DNA of 64,000 bases from contig NZ_CP128360.1 in assembly GCF_030345095.1 (NCBI RefSeq), forward strand, positions 186,001-250,000, given 5' to 3'. Positions 49,100 through 59,100 of this stretch are shown here, one piece after another (within the stretch, counting starts at the first letter, position 1; each line of letters begins with the position of its first letter). The translations under genes were made by a program, and so were the position numbers. The DNA comes from Solwaraspora sp. WMMA2056. Lineage in GTDB: Bacteria > Actinomycetota > Actinomycetes > Mycobacteriales > Micromonosporaceae. The notes beneath the pieces are model-generated. The model worked only from the letters and a program-made list of their open reading frames with translations. It did not search any database and was not told where the DNA came from.

Positions 49100-49118
49100 G
49101 ATGTCACAAGGCGACATC
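49100..49118. promoter_or_regulatory. TetR operator 3
   Basis: GATGTCACAAGGCGACATC: the same design, 23 bases before the SDR start codon. Confidence 0.85.
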
Positions 49119-49141
49119 GGCACTCACGAAGGAACACCAAC

Positions 49142-50050
49142 ATGCGCGTATTCGTCACAGGCGCCTCCGGCCACCTCGGCTCGGCGGTCGTGCCGGCCCT
49201 GATCTCCGCCGGACACGACGTCGTCGGCCTGGCCCGCTCCGAAGCGTCCACTGCCGCGATCGAGAAACTGGGTGCCCGGACGCGCCGCGGCGACCTGTCC
49301 GACCTCGACGTTCTCCGTACGGAGGCGAACGCCGCCGACGGCGTCATCCACCTGGCGTTCCGTCACGACCTACTGCTCACCGGCGACCTGACCGGCGCCG
49401 CCGGTGCCGACCTGGCCGCCCTCCACGCACTCGCCGACGGTCTGAGCGGTTCCGGCAAACCGCTGGTCGGTACGGGCGGCACGGCCATGCTCGCGATGGG
49501 CGGACTCGTCGGCCGCCCCGGCACCGAACACGACGCCCTCCCGAGCGGCTACCGGGTCGACGCGGAGAACTTCGTGATCGGCCTCGCCTCCCACGACGTG
49601 CGCTCCTGCGTCGTCCGGCTCGCTCCGACGGTGCACAGCCCGCTCGACCGCAACGGTTTCGTCACCGTCCTCGTCGCCGCCGCCCGGCAGCACGGGTACG
49701 CGGCGTACGTCGGCGAAGGCACCAACCGGTGGCCGGCCGTGCACACGCTCGACGCGGCCGACCTCTACCGGCTCGCCCTCGAAAAGGCCCCGGCCGGCTC
49801 CCGCCTGCACGCCGCCGCCGACGAAGGAGTCCCCTTCCGACAGATCGCCGCCGCCATCGCCCGCAACCTCGACGTGCCGGTCCGCAGCATCAGCCCCGAG
49901 GAAGCCGACGACTACTTCGGCTTCCTCGGGCCGTTCGCCCAACTGGACAATCCGACGTCGGCCGCGATCACCCGGGAACTCCTGGGCTGGTCCCCCAGCC
50001 GCCCCGGCCTGATCGCCGACCTGCACGACGGGCACTACTTCCAGGCGTGA
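49142..50050 (+). CDS. NAD(P)-dependent epimerase/dehydratase-type SDR
   Basis: 302 residues from ATG 49142, after GAAGGA. The Rossmann motif TGASGHLGSAVV is at 6-17, and VIHLAFRHDLL follows. The extended-SDR YxxxK pair is not evident; the protein has SGYRVDAENFVIGL instead, so it belongs to the atypical/NmrA-like side. NRWPAVHTLDAADLYRLALE is typical of this group. TetR-controlled SDRs of this kind usually reduce or sense reactive carbonyls or quinones; the substrate is unknown. Confidence 0.9.
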   Translation: MRVFVTGASGHLGSAVVPALISAGHDVVGLARSEASTAAIEKLGARTRRGDLSDLDVLRTEANAADGVIHLAFRHDLLLTGDLTGAAGADLAALHALADGLSGSGKPLVGTGGTAMLAMGGLVGRPGTEHDALPSGYRVDAENFVIGLASHDVRSCVVRLAPTVHSPLDRNGFVTVLVAAARQHGYAAYVGEGTNRWPAVHTLDAADLYRLALEKAPAGSRLHAAADEGVPFRQIAAAIARNLDVPVRSISPEEADDYFGFLGPFAQLDNPTSAAITRELLGWSPSRPGLIADLHDGHYFQA

Positions 50051-50071
50051 CGTCCCCGACGCGACCAACGC

Positions 50072-52375
50072 TCAGCCGAGGTCCTCGGGATCCGGGGTGA
50101 GCCGGTCGCGGGCTGCCGCGTTGAACCTGGTCGTACCGAGGCCGTGCTCGACGGCGAGCTCGGTGAGGTCGCCGAGCAGTTCATCGTCCGGGCCGACCTG
50201 GTCCAGGTAGTCCATGGTTTCGCGGGCCAGGTCGGACTCCAGGTTCCAGAGCTGGTCGCTGATCGCGGTGAGCGCGGCGGACCAGGCCGCAACAGACTGA
50301 CTCGGCGCCAGTTCCCACGACTCGAGTTCGGCGGCGAGAATCCGGTGCCGGTCGGCCAAATCGGACACCCACAGCGGCTGCTCGGTCAGTTGCCCGGGTC
50401 GCGCCACCGGGACGGCGGCGGTTCGCAGCGCGAACGCCCGCCGCAGGTCTTCCCCGTCGGTGGTGGTCGGCGTGATGTCGCTGAGATAGCTGCGGGCGGC
50501 CGCCCGCTCGGGGTCGGCGTAGGCGCGGTCGAACGCCTCGTCGATCTCGGCGATCCGGGCCGCCAGCACCTCGACAGCGGCGGCGGGCAGGCCCTGCTGC
50601 TCGGCCGCCCACCCGGCCCAGGCGGTGACGGCGGCACTGAGCCCGGCCCGCTGGGCAAGGGTCAGTTCGAAGGTACGTGGGACGTGTTCGCCGAGGACGT
50701 GTCCGAGCCAGACCGGCCCGATCCGGGTCGGCGCCGAACCGTCCGTCCCGGTGGAACCGGCCAGGACCTGCGCCCAGAACCGCAGGACGTCGCCGTCGAC
50801 GCCCGGCAGGGGTGCGGTGGCGGCCAGGAACCCGTCGACCGCCGCAGCCCGGTCCGCCCGGGTGTGGCGGGCCGGCTCGACCGGTTCGGGCTGTGGGAGC
50901 AGGTCGACCCGCTGCGCCACGATCGGCAGCCAGGCCCGGCTCTCGGCCGGCAGGTCAGAACTGACTCGCCGGAGCACGCCGGCCAACGCCCCGGACGCCC
51001 ACGCCAGGGTGGTCTCTTCCAGGATCACCGGGCCGGCGGCGGTGGCGGCGGACTTTTCCAGCACCTCCCGCAGCGCGTCGACGCTTCGAGACAGGTGGAC
51101 CACGCTGACCGTGGGGGTGGGGCAGGTGGCGATCTCGACGAGGATGCCGTGTTCGGCGGCGTCGCCGAGGTAGCCGAAGGTCACCAGCACGGCCTCCTGA
51201 TCACCGAAGGCGTCCCGGTAGCGCCACGCCCGCCGTGGGTCCACCTTGCCGAGCCGCTCGGCCCATGCCGGAAACGGCACTCCATGCCGGGCCAGGTCGG
51301 TCAGCGCCTTCCCCGTGACCAGGCCGGGCATCAGGTGGTTCACGGCGGCGACGAACGCCGCCACGTGCGGTCTCGGCCGCCGGTTCGCGATGGAGAGCGC
51401 CCCCATCGCCAGCCCGATCGACCCCGACGGTTGGGTCTGGTCGAACCTGGCCAGCAGCTGCGCGGTGTGGATTTCCACGTCCATGGGGTCGGCCCGGTCG
51501 CCGAACTCACGGAACGACTCAGCCTCGGCGGCGACCACGTCGGCGCTGGACTCGGCAAGTTCCATCAGCCCATCGATCGCCTGCCTGACCTGGTCGGCGA
51601 CCGGCTCGGCCGGCCAGCTGCCGTCACCCGCCAGCACGGTGAACGTGTTGCCGGGTCCGCCGGGCCGGATCTCGTCGAGAGTGGCCGTGTGGCGCCACCT
51701 CCGGCCGTGGCCGTGAAAGTAGTGGAACTGGTCGCCGAGTTCGGTGGCGATCGACACCAGCCGTTCCCCGTCCGCCGGGACACCACGCTGGCCAGACCCG
51801 GGCGCGACGATCGTGTACTCGTCGGTGCGGAAGGCGTACGACCCCTCACCGGGCAGCTCGAAGGCCTCCTGAAGCATCCGGTGGGCCCGATCCAGCGGGG
51901 TGTTCGACGGGATGGCAACCCGCCGCCACACCCGCTGCGCCACCCCGTCGAGCTCGACGGTGAGCACCAGCGACGCCGGGTCGGCCGGTTCGACCGCCAG
52001 GAACGACGGTGCCGCGCAGCACCTCTTGTACTTGCGGCCGGAGCCGCACCAGCACCCGGCGTTGCGCTCCGGCGGCCAGGCGACGGTGTCGGCGCCCTGC
52101 TCACCGAGCCAGCCCACGAAACCCAGCCGGGTCTGCCGGCTGGTCGGGTCCTGGCCGGTCTGTTCCGCGTACGCCAGCAGGCCGGGCACGTCCAGCGCGA
52201 CGATCCGGATCGGGCCTCGGCCGTCGGTGGACAGGGCCTGCAGCTGCTGTTGAATCTCGCGGCGGTAGTCCGCGTGGTCCCGGTAGTTGGTGGCGTCCAG
52301 CAGGCCGCGCTCCCACGCCTGCTCGTAGGCCGAGGGTGGAAAGTACGCCATCTGTCGGACGGCCGTGATCGGCAT
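50072..52375 (-). CDS. Large protein with SEC-C zinc motif and pRiA4b ORF3-like domain
   Basis: 767 residues from ATG 52375, eight bases after GAGGA. Residues 1-105 include MPITAVRQMAYFPPSAYEQA (helical). A SEC-C zinc motif CWCGSGRKYKRCC is at 108-120. At about 133-215 the segment LVLTVELDGVAQRVWRRVAI, then FELPGEGSYAFRTDEYTI, matches the pRiA4b ORF-3-like (IS1096 TnpR-like) fold. The remaining about 550 residues are helical and unrecognised. It lies 53 bases downstream of the 2OG-Fe(II) oxygenase gene on the same strand, so the two are probably one operon next to the Wadjet genes. Confidence 0.78.
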   Translation of the reverse strand: MPITAVRQMAYFPPSAYEQAWERGLLDATNYRDHADYRREIQQQLQALSTDGRGPIRIVALDVPGLLAYAEQTGQDPTSRQTRLGFVGWLGEQGADTVAWPPERNAGCWCGSGRKYKRCCAAPSFLAVEPADPASLVLTVELDGVAQRVWRRVAIPSNTPLDRAHRMLQEAFELPGEGSYAFRTDEYTIVAPGSGQRGVPADGERLVSIATELGDQFHYFHGHGRRWRHTATLDEIRPGGPGNTFTVLAGDGSWPAEPVADQVRQAIDGLMELAESSADVVAAEAESFREFGDRADPMDVEIHTAQLLARFDQTQPSGSIGLAMGALSIANRRPRPHVAAFVAAVNHLMPGLVTGKALTDLARHGVPFPAWAERLGKVDPRRAWRYRDAFGDQEAVLVTFGYLGDAAEHGILVEIATCPTPTVSVVHLSRSVDALREVLEKSAATAAGPVILEETTLAWASGALAGVLRRVSSDLPAESRAWLPIVAQRVDLLPQPEPVEPARHTRADRAAAVDGFLAATAPLPGVDGDVLRFWAQVLAGSTGTDGSAPTRIGPVWLGHVLGEHVPRTFELTLAQRAGLSAAVTAWAGWAAEQQGLPAAAVEVLAARIAEIDEAFDRAYADPERAAARSYLSDITPTTTDGEDLRRAFALRTAAVPVARPGQLTEQPLWVSDLADRHRILAAELESWELAPSQSVAAWSAALTAISDQLWNLESDLARETMDYLDQVGPDDELLGDLTELAVEHGLGTTRFNAAARDRLTPDPEDLG

Positions 52376-52428
52376 GCTCGGGTCCTCGTAGCTGTTCGGA
52401 GTGGTCGGGGTCGGACCGGCCGGCTCGG

Positions 52429-54756
52429 TCAGTGGGTGAGCCAGGCCAGGTCTTCCTGGGCGCGGCGGCGGGCCTCGCGTTCGCGATCGAAGAGCGCGTC
52501 GGTCTTGCGCAGCACCAGAGTGTACGGTCGCCCGCTGCGCCGGGTCTGATGGTCGACCGGCAGGTCGGCCTGGTCGATGCGGGAGTGGACGTGGCGGCGG
52601 CGCTGCTCGGCCAGCGGCCACTCGAAGGTGCGGCGCGCCGGATCGCCGAGGAACGCCACCAAGGTGGTGCACAGCTCGCAGTCGCATCCCTTGGGCAGTT
52701 CCACCGACCAGTCGTCGGCGGCCCGAACTGGCCTGGCGAGCCGCTGCTCGAGCCGCCGGGCGGCGTGCGCGGTGAGGGTGTCGAGGCCGGTCACCTGCTG
52801 CCCCGCCTGGTCCGCTGCGGTCGCGCGGGTGGCCCGCAGCGTCGACATCGCGCAGCCAAGCACGTCGTCCTCGTCTTGACAGAGGAACTCGACCGGCCCG
52901 TCAGCCAGGTCAGCCGTACCGAGGCTGGCGGCACCAGCCAGGACGACGGCGATCTGCGGCCCCAGGTCCGCGAGGTACCTGCGCCGGTCGCGGGCCGCCG
53001 GGTAGCTGAGCATTCCTCGGGCCCGGCCGTGCAGTTCGGACCAGACGCCGGCCACCAGCAGCCGGCCGACCAGCACACCCCCGGTGTCGGAGGTGGCCCG
53101 CAGCGCCGCGCACATCGCGGGCAGCGATGCCAGCCAGTCCGGGGTCTGCTTGTCGAACAGCGACGAACGGGACAGCCAGTTCCGGCCGAACCAGCCGTTG
53201 ACCCGCTCCCGGGTCCAGGACTCGCCGTAGCGGGTGGCGAGGCGGGCGAGCACCGGGGCGTCGGCCGGCGCCAGCGCCTCCACCCGCAGCGGCGCGAGCA
53301 GCATGGCAGCCAGGTCCGGCTCGTCGAGCTCCCAGGCGACCGCCAGTGCCCGCCCGGCAACAAGCTCACCGGCCGCCGGGGTGACCCGCCAGAACGAGGC
53401 GAGCGTGGCGGCGCTGCTCCGGGCACCGGCGACGTCCCCGGCCCGCAGCAGACCGGCGAGCCGGTCGAGGGCCCAGCCTGGCGACGCCTGCGCACGGATC
53501 GCGAAGGTCCACCGACGTGGCCACACGACGATCGCCGCCCGGCGGTACCACCGGTCCAACGTGTTGCCGTAGTTGCCCATGTACCCCTCGTACTCCGACG
53601 ATTGGGGCGACAGGTTCGCGGTGGGCGTCGTGGCACACACCTCGTCGTCGGAAACCCGCAGCGACGTCGGCACCACCTCGCCGGACTCGTCCAGCCAGCA
53701 GTCGAGGGTCATCGACGAGTCGATGAGCTCTTCGAGCTCGTACTTGCCCGACCCGCTCCCGCCGCTGGGTTCCTCGTCGTTCCGATACCGGCCGTACCGA
53801 CTCCGGCCCCGACCCCAGCGGCCCCATGATTCCTCGGGGTCGAGGGCGCTCCAGGTCTCCTGCAGCTCCGCCAACGCCAGGGTGACCTCACAACCGGCGG
53901 CCTGCGCGGCCGCCCGCACCGCTGCGGCACGTCCGACGTCGTCGCCCTTGAGCCGGTCCCAGCCCAACGCCCGCTGGGTGTACTCGTGGTCCAGCAGGTA
54001 GACCAGCCGGGCGGGCCCGTCGGCCGATTCCGCGAAGTGATCGTCCAGGCAGCCGGTCAACTCGGTGACCAGGTCCTGGCCCAGCGAGCCGGCGGCCAGG
54101 GTGACCGGGTCACCGGCGAGCAACAGGTTGTAGGTCAACACGATCCGGTGGCCCGTCGTCACCGGCGACACCTGGTGCCGACAGTCGGCGTAGAACGCGA
54201 CGAAGGTCAGCTCGTCCGGTGACGATTCGTAGCTCCCGGTCCGGCCGGCGTGCTCGATCGACAGCACGCCGCCGGCCGACTCCGACGGCAACGTCACCAC
54301 CAGGGTGCCGATCATCGCATCAGCCTTCTCCGAATCCTGATGTGGCGCGAAGAACTGGCCGGGCGCGTACACCAGCATCGAGTGCAGCTCGGCGACCAGC
54401 TCGCACCCCTGCGGCAGGCCGAGGTCGGCCCGGAGCTGGTCCAGCATCGGGTGGAGCGTCTCGTGCCACCGCTGTTCGTCGATGTCGACGAGGCTCGTCG
54501 GGACTTCCCACGTGTCGCGCACCCCGGCGTCCGTCAGCGTCTGCTCACCCTTGCCGAACCTGGCCGGCCGGCCAACTGAGCACAGCTGCTTCGCCTGCTC
54601 GGCGGCCGCCGGCAAGGCGATCGGCCCGACACCGCGCACCGCGAGCCTCAGACCATGGGGTGACGCGGTACGACGTGCGCTGAACGCGCCAGCCGGGCCA
54701 ACGGTGCCCAGTAGCGCGGCCAGTCGGTCAGGCGGGGTCACGGGGGATGCTGGCAC
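52429..54756 (-). CDS. Large 2OG-Fe(II) oxygenase-domain protein
   Basis: 775 residues, GTG 54756; no ribosome site, but TAGAGT six bases upstream suggests a leaderless mRNA. The N-terminal about 210 residues form a prolyl-4-hydroxylase-type double-stranded beta-helix. AELHSMLVYAPGQFFAPHQD provides His139 and Asp141, HQVSPVTTGHRIVLTYN provides His194, and Arg204 would bind 2-oxoglutarate. The remaining about 560 residues are unrecognised, with acidic helical stretches and a Cys pair near 682 (GCDCELC). Family members hydroxylate protein side chains or nucleic acids. It is transcribed with the SEC-C protein and follows the jet genes. Confidence 0.8.
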   Translation of the reverse strand: MPASPVTPPDRLAALLGTVGPAGAFSARRTASPHGLRLAVRGVGPIALPAAAEQAKQLCSVGRPARFGKGEQTLTDAGVRDTWEVPTSLVDIDEQRWHETLHPMLDQLRADLGLPQGCELVAELHSMLVYAPGQFFAPHQDSEKADAMIGTLVVTLPSESAGGVLSIEHAGRTGSYESSPDELTFVAFYADCRHQVSPVTTGHRIVLTYNLLLAGDPVTLAAGSLGQDLVTELTGCLDDHFAESADGPARLVYLLDHEYTQRALGWDRLKGDDVGRAAAVRAAAQAAGCEVTLALAELQETWSALDPEESWGRWGRGRSRYGRYRNDEEPSGGSGSGKYELEELIDSSMTLDCWLDESGEVVPTSLRVSDDEVCATTPTANLSPQSSEYEGYMGNYGNTLDRWYRRAAIVVWPRRWTFAIRAQASPGWALDRLAGLLRAGDVAGARSSAATLASFWRVTPAAGELVAGRALAVAWELDEPDLAAMLLAPLRVEALAPADAPVLARLATRYGESWTRERVNGWFGRNWLSRSSLFDKQTPDWLASLPAMCAALRATSDTGGVLVGRLLVAGVWSELHGRARGMLSYPAARDRRRYLADLGPQIAVVLAGAASLGTADLADGPVEFLCQDEDDVLGCAMSTLRATRATAADQAGQQVTGLDTLTAHAARRLEQRLARPVRAADDWSVELPKGCDCELCTTLVAFLGDPARRTFEWPLAEQRRRHVHSRIDQADLPVDHQTRRSGRPYTLVLRKTDALFDREREARRRAQEDLAWLTH

Positions 54757-54853
54757 GCGCAGACTCTAGGCCAGACAATCCGGTAGGGCCACTCGCACGT
54801 CCGTTCAGCGGACAACCGGTGCGACAGTCGACTATGGGCAGGATGATCACGCG

Positions 54854-56164
54854 CTACTGGGCACCGGACAGGTCGGCGAGGAGGGTGTCGAGGACCAGCT
54901 CCTCCTCGACCCGCGTACCGTGCCGGCTCATCGCAGCGGTCAGCTCCGCGTCCCAGCCGGCGTCGACCGGCCGGCCGGTCAGCGTCCCCGACACGGCGCC
55001 CACCACGGCCGCGCCCGCCACCGCCGCCCGGTACGCGGCGGCGTCGTAGCGCCACGGCTGCCACGGCACCCGGGAGCGCAACAGGTTGGCGATCCGTACC
55101 CCGCCCCAGTCGAAGTCGCCGTGGTAGCGCAACCGCGCGCCACCGGCCGTCAGGCCGGTCAGCAGCCGCAGCGCCGCCGTGCTCGGCTGGCCGTTGACGC
55201 AGACCAGCGGCGGACACTCCGGACCGAGCAGATCGGCCGCCGCGGCCAGCACCGTCGGGTTCTCGCAGACGTGGACGGTGCCGGCCGGGAAAGTCGACCG
55301 CTCCCGGCCGAGTTGGCGCAGGGTCAGCACTAGCGGCTCACCGGCCGTCGCGGCGGGCGCCGTCAGGGCGGACAGCCGGCTGCCCGGACTCGCCACGACG
55401 TTGAGCGTCAGTACGGTCGACGATAGTTCGTCGACAAGGACACCGGCGCTGTCCCACAGCGCCCGCCGCCGCTGCGCCGGGGACGTCGGTTCGTCGTCCC
55501 CGGGCCACCAGACGGCCCGCACCGCCGACAGTACGAGGGTGGCCAGTGGACGGTCGGCGTCGAGGGCGTGCGCGTCGCCGGTGGTCTGCGCGGCGAGCCG
55601 GGCCAACGGAGCACCGTCGGCAGGCAACGCCGCCAGCACCGCGACCAGGTGTTCGACGAGCCGGGCCGCCGCGTCCGGCGTACCGGACAGTCGGCGGGCC
55701 AGCGCGACCGTGGTGCGGTCGCCGCACCAGTCGGCCAGGTGCGGCGCGCGGCGGCCGAGCCGGTCCAACGGCTCCAGCACGGTACGCCATGCGGCGTCGG
55801 CGGCGGCGCGGACCTCGGCGGTCACCGGCACCGGCCCGAGGAGGGTCTCGACGGCGGCGGCCAGCCCGTCCGGGTGCAGGCCGCTGCGGCGGACCACCTG
55901 GTCGAGGTCGTCGAGGTTGACCGTCAGCGAGGTGCCCCGGGCGGGTGGCCGCCCAAGCAGCCGTTGCACCGCCAGCCGCTCGGCCGGTGTCGGCTGGCTC
56001 AGCGAGATCGTGCCGGTCAGCGGCCGGCCGTGGGCCATCCGCTGGCGGACCCGCTGCACGACCCGTTCGGTGTCGGCCCCGCCGAGCTGCCGGCGCAGCC
56101 GATCGAGATCCGGCCCAACCACATCGAGATCCGGCCCGACCACATCGCCGTCCGGTGCGGTCAC
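54854..56164 (-). CDS. jetD: Wadjet type II JetD-like (DUF3323/DUF2399, Toprim nuclease subunit)
   Basis: 436 residues; GTG 56164 overlaps the jetC stop as GTGA (GTG 56176 is also possible). The N-terminal half is helical (DUF3323-like). The C-terminal DUF2399 Toprim fold has VHVCENPTVLAAAADLL (catalytic Glu at about 298), CVNGQPSTAALRLL, and YHGDFDWGGVRIA (acidic DxD at about 346). In Wadjet systems this subunit is the nuclease that cuts small circular plasmid DNA after loop extrusion by JetABC. It is the last gene of the operon. Confidence 0.88.
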   Translation of the reverse strand: MTAPDGDVVGPDLDVVGPDLDRLRRQLGGADTERVVQRVRQRMAHGRPLTGTISLSQPTPAERLAVQRLLGRPPARGTSLTVNLDDLDQVVRRSGLHPDGLAAAVETLLGPVPVTAEVRAAADAAWRTVLEPLDRLGRRAPHLADWCGDRTTVALARRLSGTPDAAARLVEHLVAVLAALPADGAPLARLAAQTTGDAHALDADRPLATLVLSAVRAVWWPGDDEPTSPAQRRRALWDSAGVLVDELSSTVLTLNVVASPGSRLSALTAPAATAGEPLVLTLRQLGRERSTFPAGTVHVCENPTVLAAAADLLGPECPPLVCVNGQPSTAALRLLTGLTAGGARLRYHGDFDWGGVRIANLLRSRVPWQPWRYDAAAYRAAVAGAAVVGAVSGTLTGRPVDAGWDAELTAAMSRHGTRVEEELVLDTLLADLSGAQ

Positions 56165-59100
56165 TCGGCGGACCACAGAGCGGGCTGCTCCGAGCCGTCA
56201 GGTCCGGTCGGGTCCGGTCGGGTCGGGTCGGGTTCGCCGTCCGGGCGGGTCGGTCGCTGCTGCGGTACCGCCAGCTCGGCCCGAGGCATCCGGTGCCGTT
56301 CCCGCCCGTCCCACCGCCACGGGGTGACCAGGACGGCGTCGATGCCGTCGTGCCGGGCCAGCTGCGCGATGCCCAGTCCGGGCACCTGCGGATAGCAGCC
56401 CCACTCCCGTTCGCTGGTCATCACCACGTCCAGGTCGAAGGTGGCGAGCAGCCCGAGGCACTTGGCCCGGGAGTCGTCGTCGACCCCGGCGAACGCCTCG
56501 TCGAGGGCGATCAGCCGCGGCGCGTGCGCATTGCCCGCCGACCCGTAGTACGAGGACGCGGCGGCGAACAGTGGGATGCTGGCGGCCAGCACCCGTTCAC
56601 CACCGGAGGCCGGGCCGGTGGCCGGCCGCCACTGCCCGTCCTGGTGGCGTTGGATTGCGAACTCGTGCCAGGCCCGGTAGTCCAACGCCCGGGTGAGCTG
56701 CTCGTGCCAGGTCGCCGCCTCGTCGCGCAGCCGTTCCCGGCTGATCTGTTCCTGCAGGAACGCGCCGATCGCTCGACGGTCGGCGTCGTTCCAGACGTCG
56801 GTGCTCTGCCGCAGCTGCCGGGCGCGCAGCTCGGCCAGGCCGGGCGGGGCGTCGCGGGTGGGCCGCCACAGCAGCCGCAGCCGCATGCCGGTGGAGGTGG
56901 GCCGCTCCTCCAGCTCGCCGTTCATCGTCGCAACCTGCTGCTCGGCGCCGGCGACCAGCTCCTGCAACGCTCCGGCGACCTCGTTGACCAGGTGGGTCTC
57001 CAGCACCTCCCGCTCGTGGGCGGAGAGCACCCGCTGCCGTTCGTCGATCTCGGTGACCAGGGCGGCGGACAGGTCCGCGACGGAGCGGCCGTGCCCCTGG
57101 AACACCACCTCCACGATCATGGTGTCCTCGCGGACGGCGGGCAGCACCTGGTGTCCGTGCCGGGACAGGCTGTCGGTGAGCACCTTCATGTCCAGGCTGA
57201 CCTGGTGCTGGATCCGTTCCCAGGGGCGGTCACCGTCGTCGACGTCGGCGAGCAGCCGGTCGACGCCGCGCGCCACGGCCACCGCCGGGGTCGTCGCCCA
57301 CGGCTGTCGGGTGTCCGGTAGTTCCTGCTCGGGGCAGGCCAGGGCGATCAGGCCGGTGTCGGCGAAGGCCCGCAGCACTTCGACGGCGGCGTCCCGGGTG
57401 GCGGTGGCCCCGTCGAGTTCCTCGGTCAGCCGGTCCCGTCGCCCGTCGGCGTCGCCCCGGGCACCCCAGGCGTCGCGTTCGCGCTGCCGGGTCTCCCGGC
57501 TTTCCCGCTGGCACTCCTGCTCGGCGTCGGCCACCTCGCGGAGCTGGCGTTCCAGGTCGGCGACGGTCGCGCCGGCGGTCGCGTCCAACGTCTCGAACTC
57601 CACCCGGGCCAGCCGGGCCGCCTCGGCCGCCTCGGCCGCCTCGATCGCGGCCGGTTCGAGCTTCTCCTGCTTCTCCTCGTAGGTGCGGGACGCCTCAGCG
57701 CGGCGGCGCGTCGCATCGCGTACCCCGGTCAGGGTGGGCCACCAGGCGGCCAACGTCACCTGGTAGTCCTGCAGCCCGTCGCGAACCTCCGCCAGCCCGT
57801 CGGCGTCGTGTGGCAGACCCACGTCGTCGGCGAACTCGGTCGCCTCGGCCAGCGCCGTCTGCGCCGCCGAGACCGCCGTACGGTGCCTCGCCGCCGCCTC
57901 GTCACGTCGGCAGGCGGTGTCCCGGCGCAACTGGTGGGCGCCACGGACCAGGGTGTGCGCCTCGCGTAGTGGCTGGTCGGAGGGGAGACTCTCGGTCTCG
58001 TGGCCGACCGCCCGCCGACGTTCGTCCAGTCTGGTGCGTTGCTCGGCGAGGTCGGCCGACACGGCAGCGAGTTCGTCGGACTCGGCGCGCAGCGCAGCGA
58101 TCCGGGCCCGGCGGGCCGCTTCCCGGGCGCCGTCGCCGATGTGCTCCGCGTCCGGTTTGGTCCACCGCCCGGTGACGACGCCGATGCCGAAGCCGCCGTC
58201 GGTGTCGGCCCAGGTCGCCGCACCGGACTCCGCGCCGAGGCCGATCGCGGCGAGGACGGCGGCGACGGTCGGCCCGGTCAGCGCGGCGGCGTGCGGGTCG
58301 GCGTCGTCGATGGCCGGACGCAGCAGCGTCCCGAGGTTCGTCGCCACCTCGTCGGTTGGTCGCAGCAGCGCGTCGCCGCTGTCCGGGTCGCGGACCGTGC
58401 CGTCCGGGTCGATCCACGCGTCGAGCACCCCGGCGGCTTCCAGCGCCGCCTCGATGCCGGCACGCACCTGCGGCGGCACGCCTTCAACGAAGTCGACGAC
58501 CCGCCACAGTGGTGCGCCGGGCCGGTCGAGGCGCAGCTGCGGGGACCGGGTGTGCGGTGCCGGTGGCGGCTGGTGCGCCCCGTCGGTCAGCCGACGCAGC
58601 TCGGCGTCGATCTCCCCGACCCGGTCGGCGACCCGCCGTTGCTCGGCCTCCACCGCCGCGTCGGCGCGGGCGATCGCCTCGGCGGCTGCCCGGCTGGCGG
58701 CGGTCACCTCCCGGGCGGCCGGGTTGTCCCCGTCGAGGGTGCTCACCCAGGAGTCGAGCCGGCCGAGCACCGCCTCCGGGTCGGCGATAGACAGCTCGAC
58801 CAGCCCGGTCAGGTACTCGCCGGTGCGCCGTACCAGGGTTTCGCCCTGTTCGGCGGCGGCGGTCTCGGCGTCGGTGACCGCCTCGTCGGCCGCCGCCACC
58901 TCGGCGTCCAGCCGGTCGACCTCCTCCCGGGCGCGGTCTGCGAGGGTTCGGGCCGACTCGGCGGCCGCGCGGAGCCGATCGAGGGTACGCAGCGCGGCCC
59001 GCCGATCCTGGACCAGCTGGCCGGCGGCCCGGCGCGCCTCGTCGAGCCCATGGGCGGAGTCGTCCGGCAGGGCGGCGAGGACCCGGTCACGGTGCCGGTC

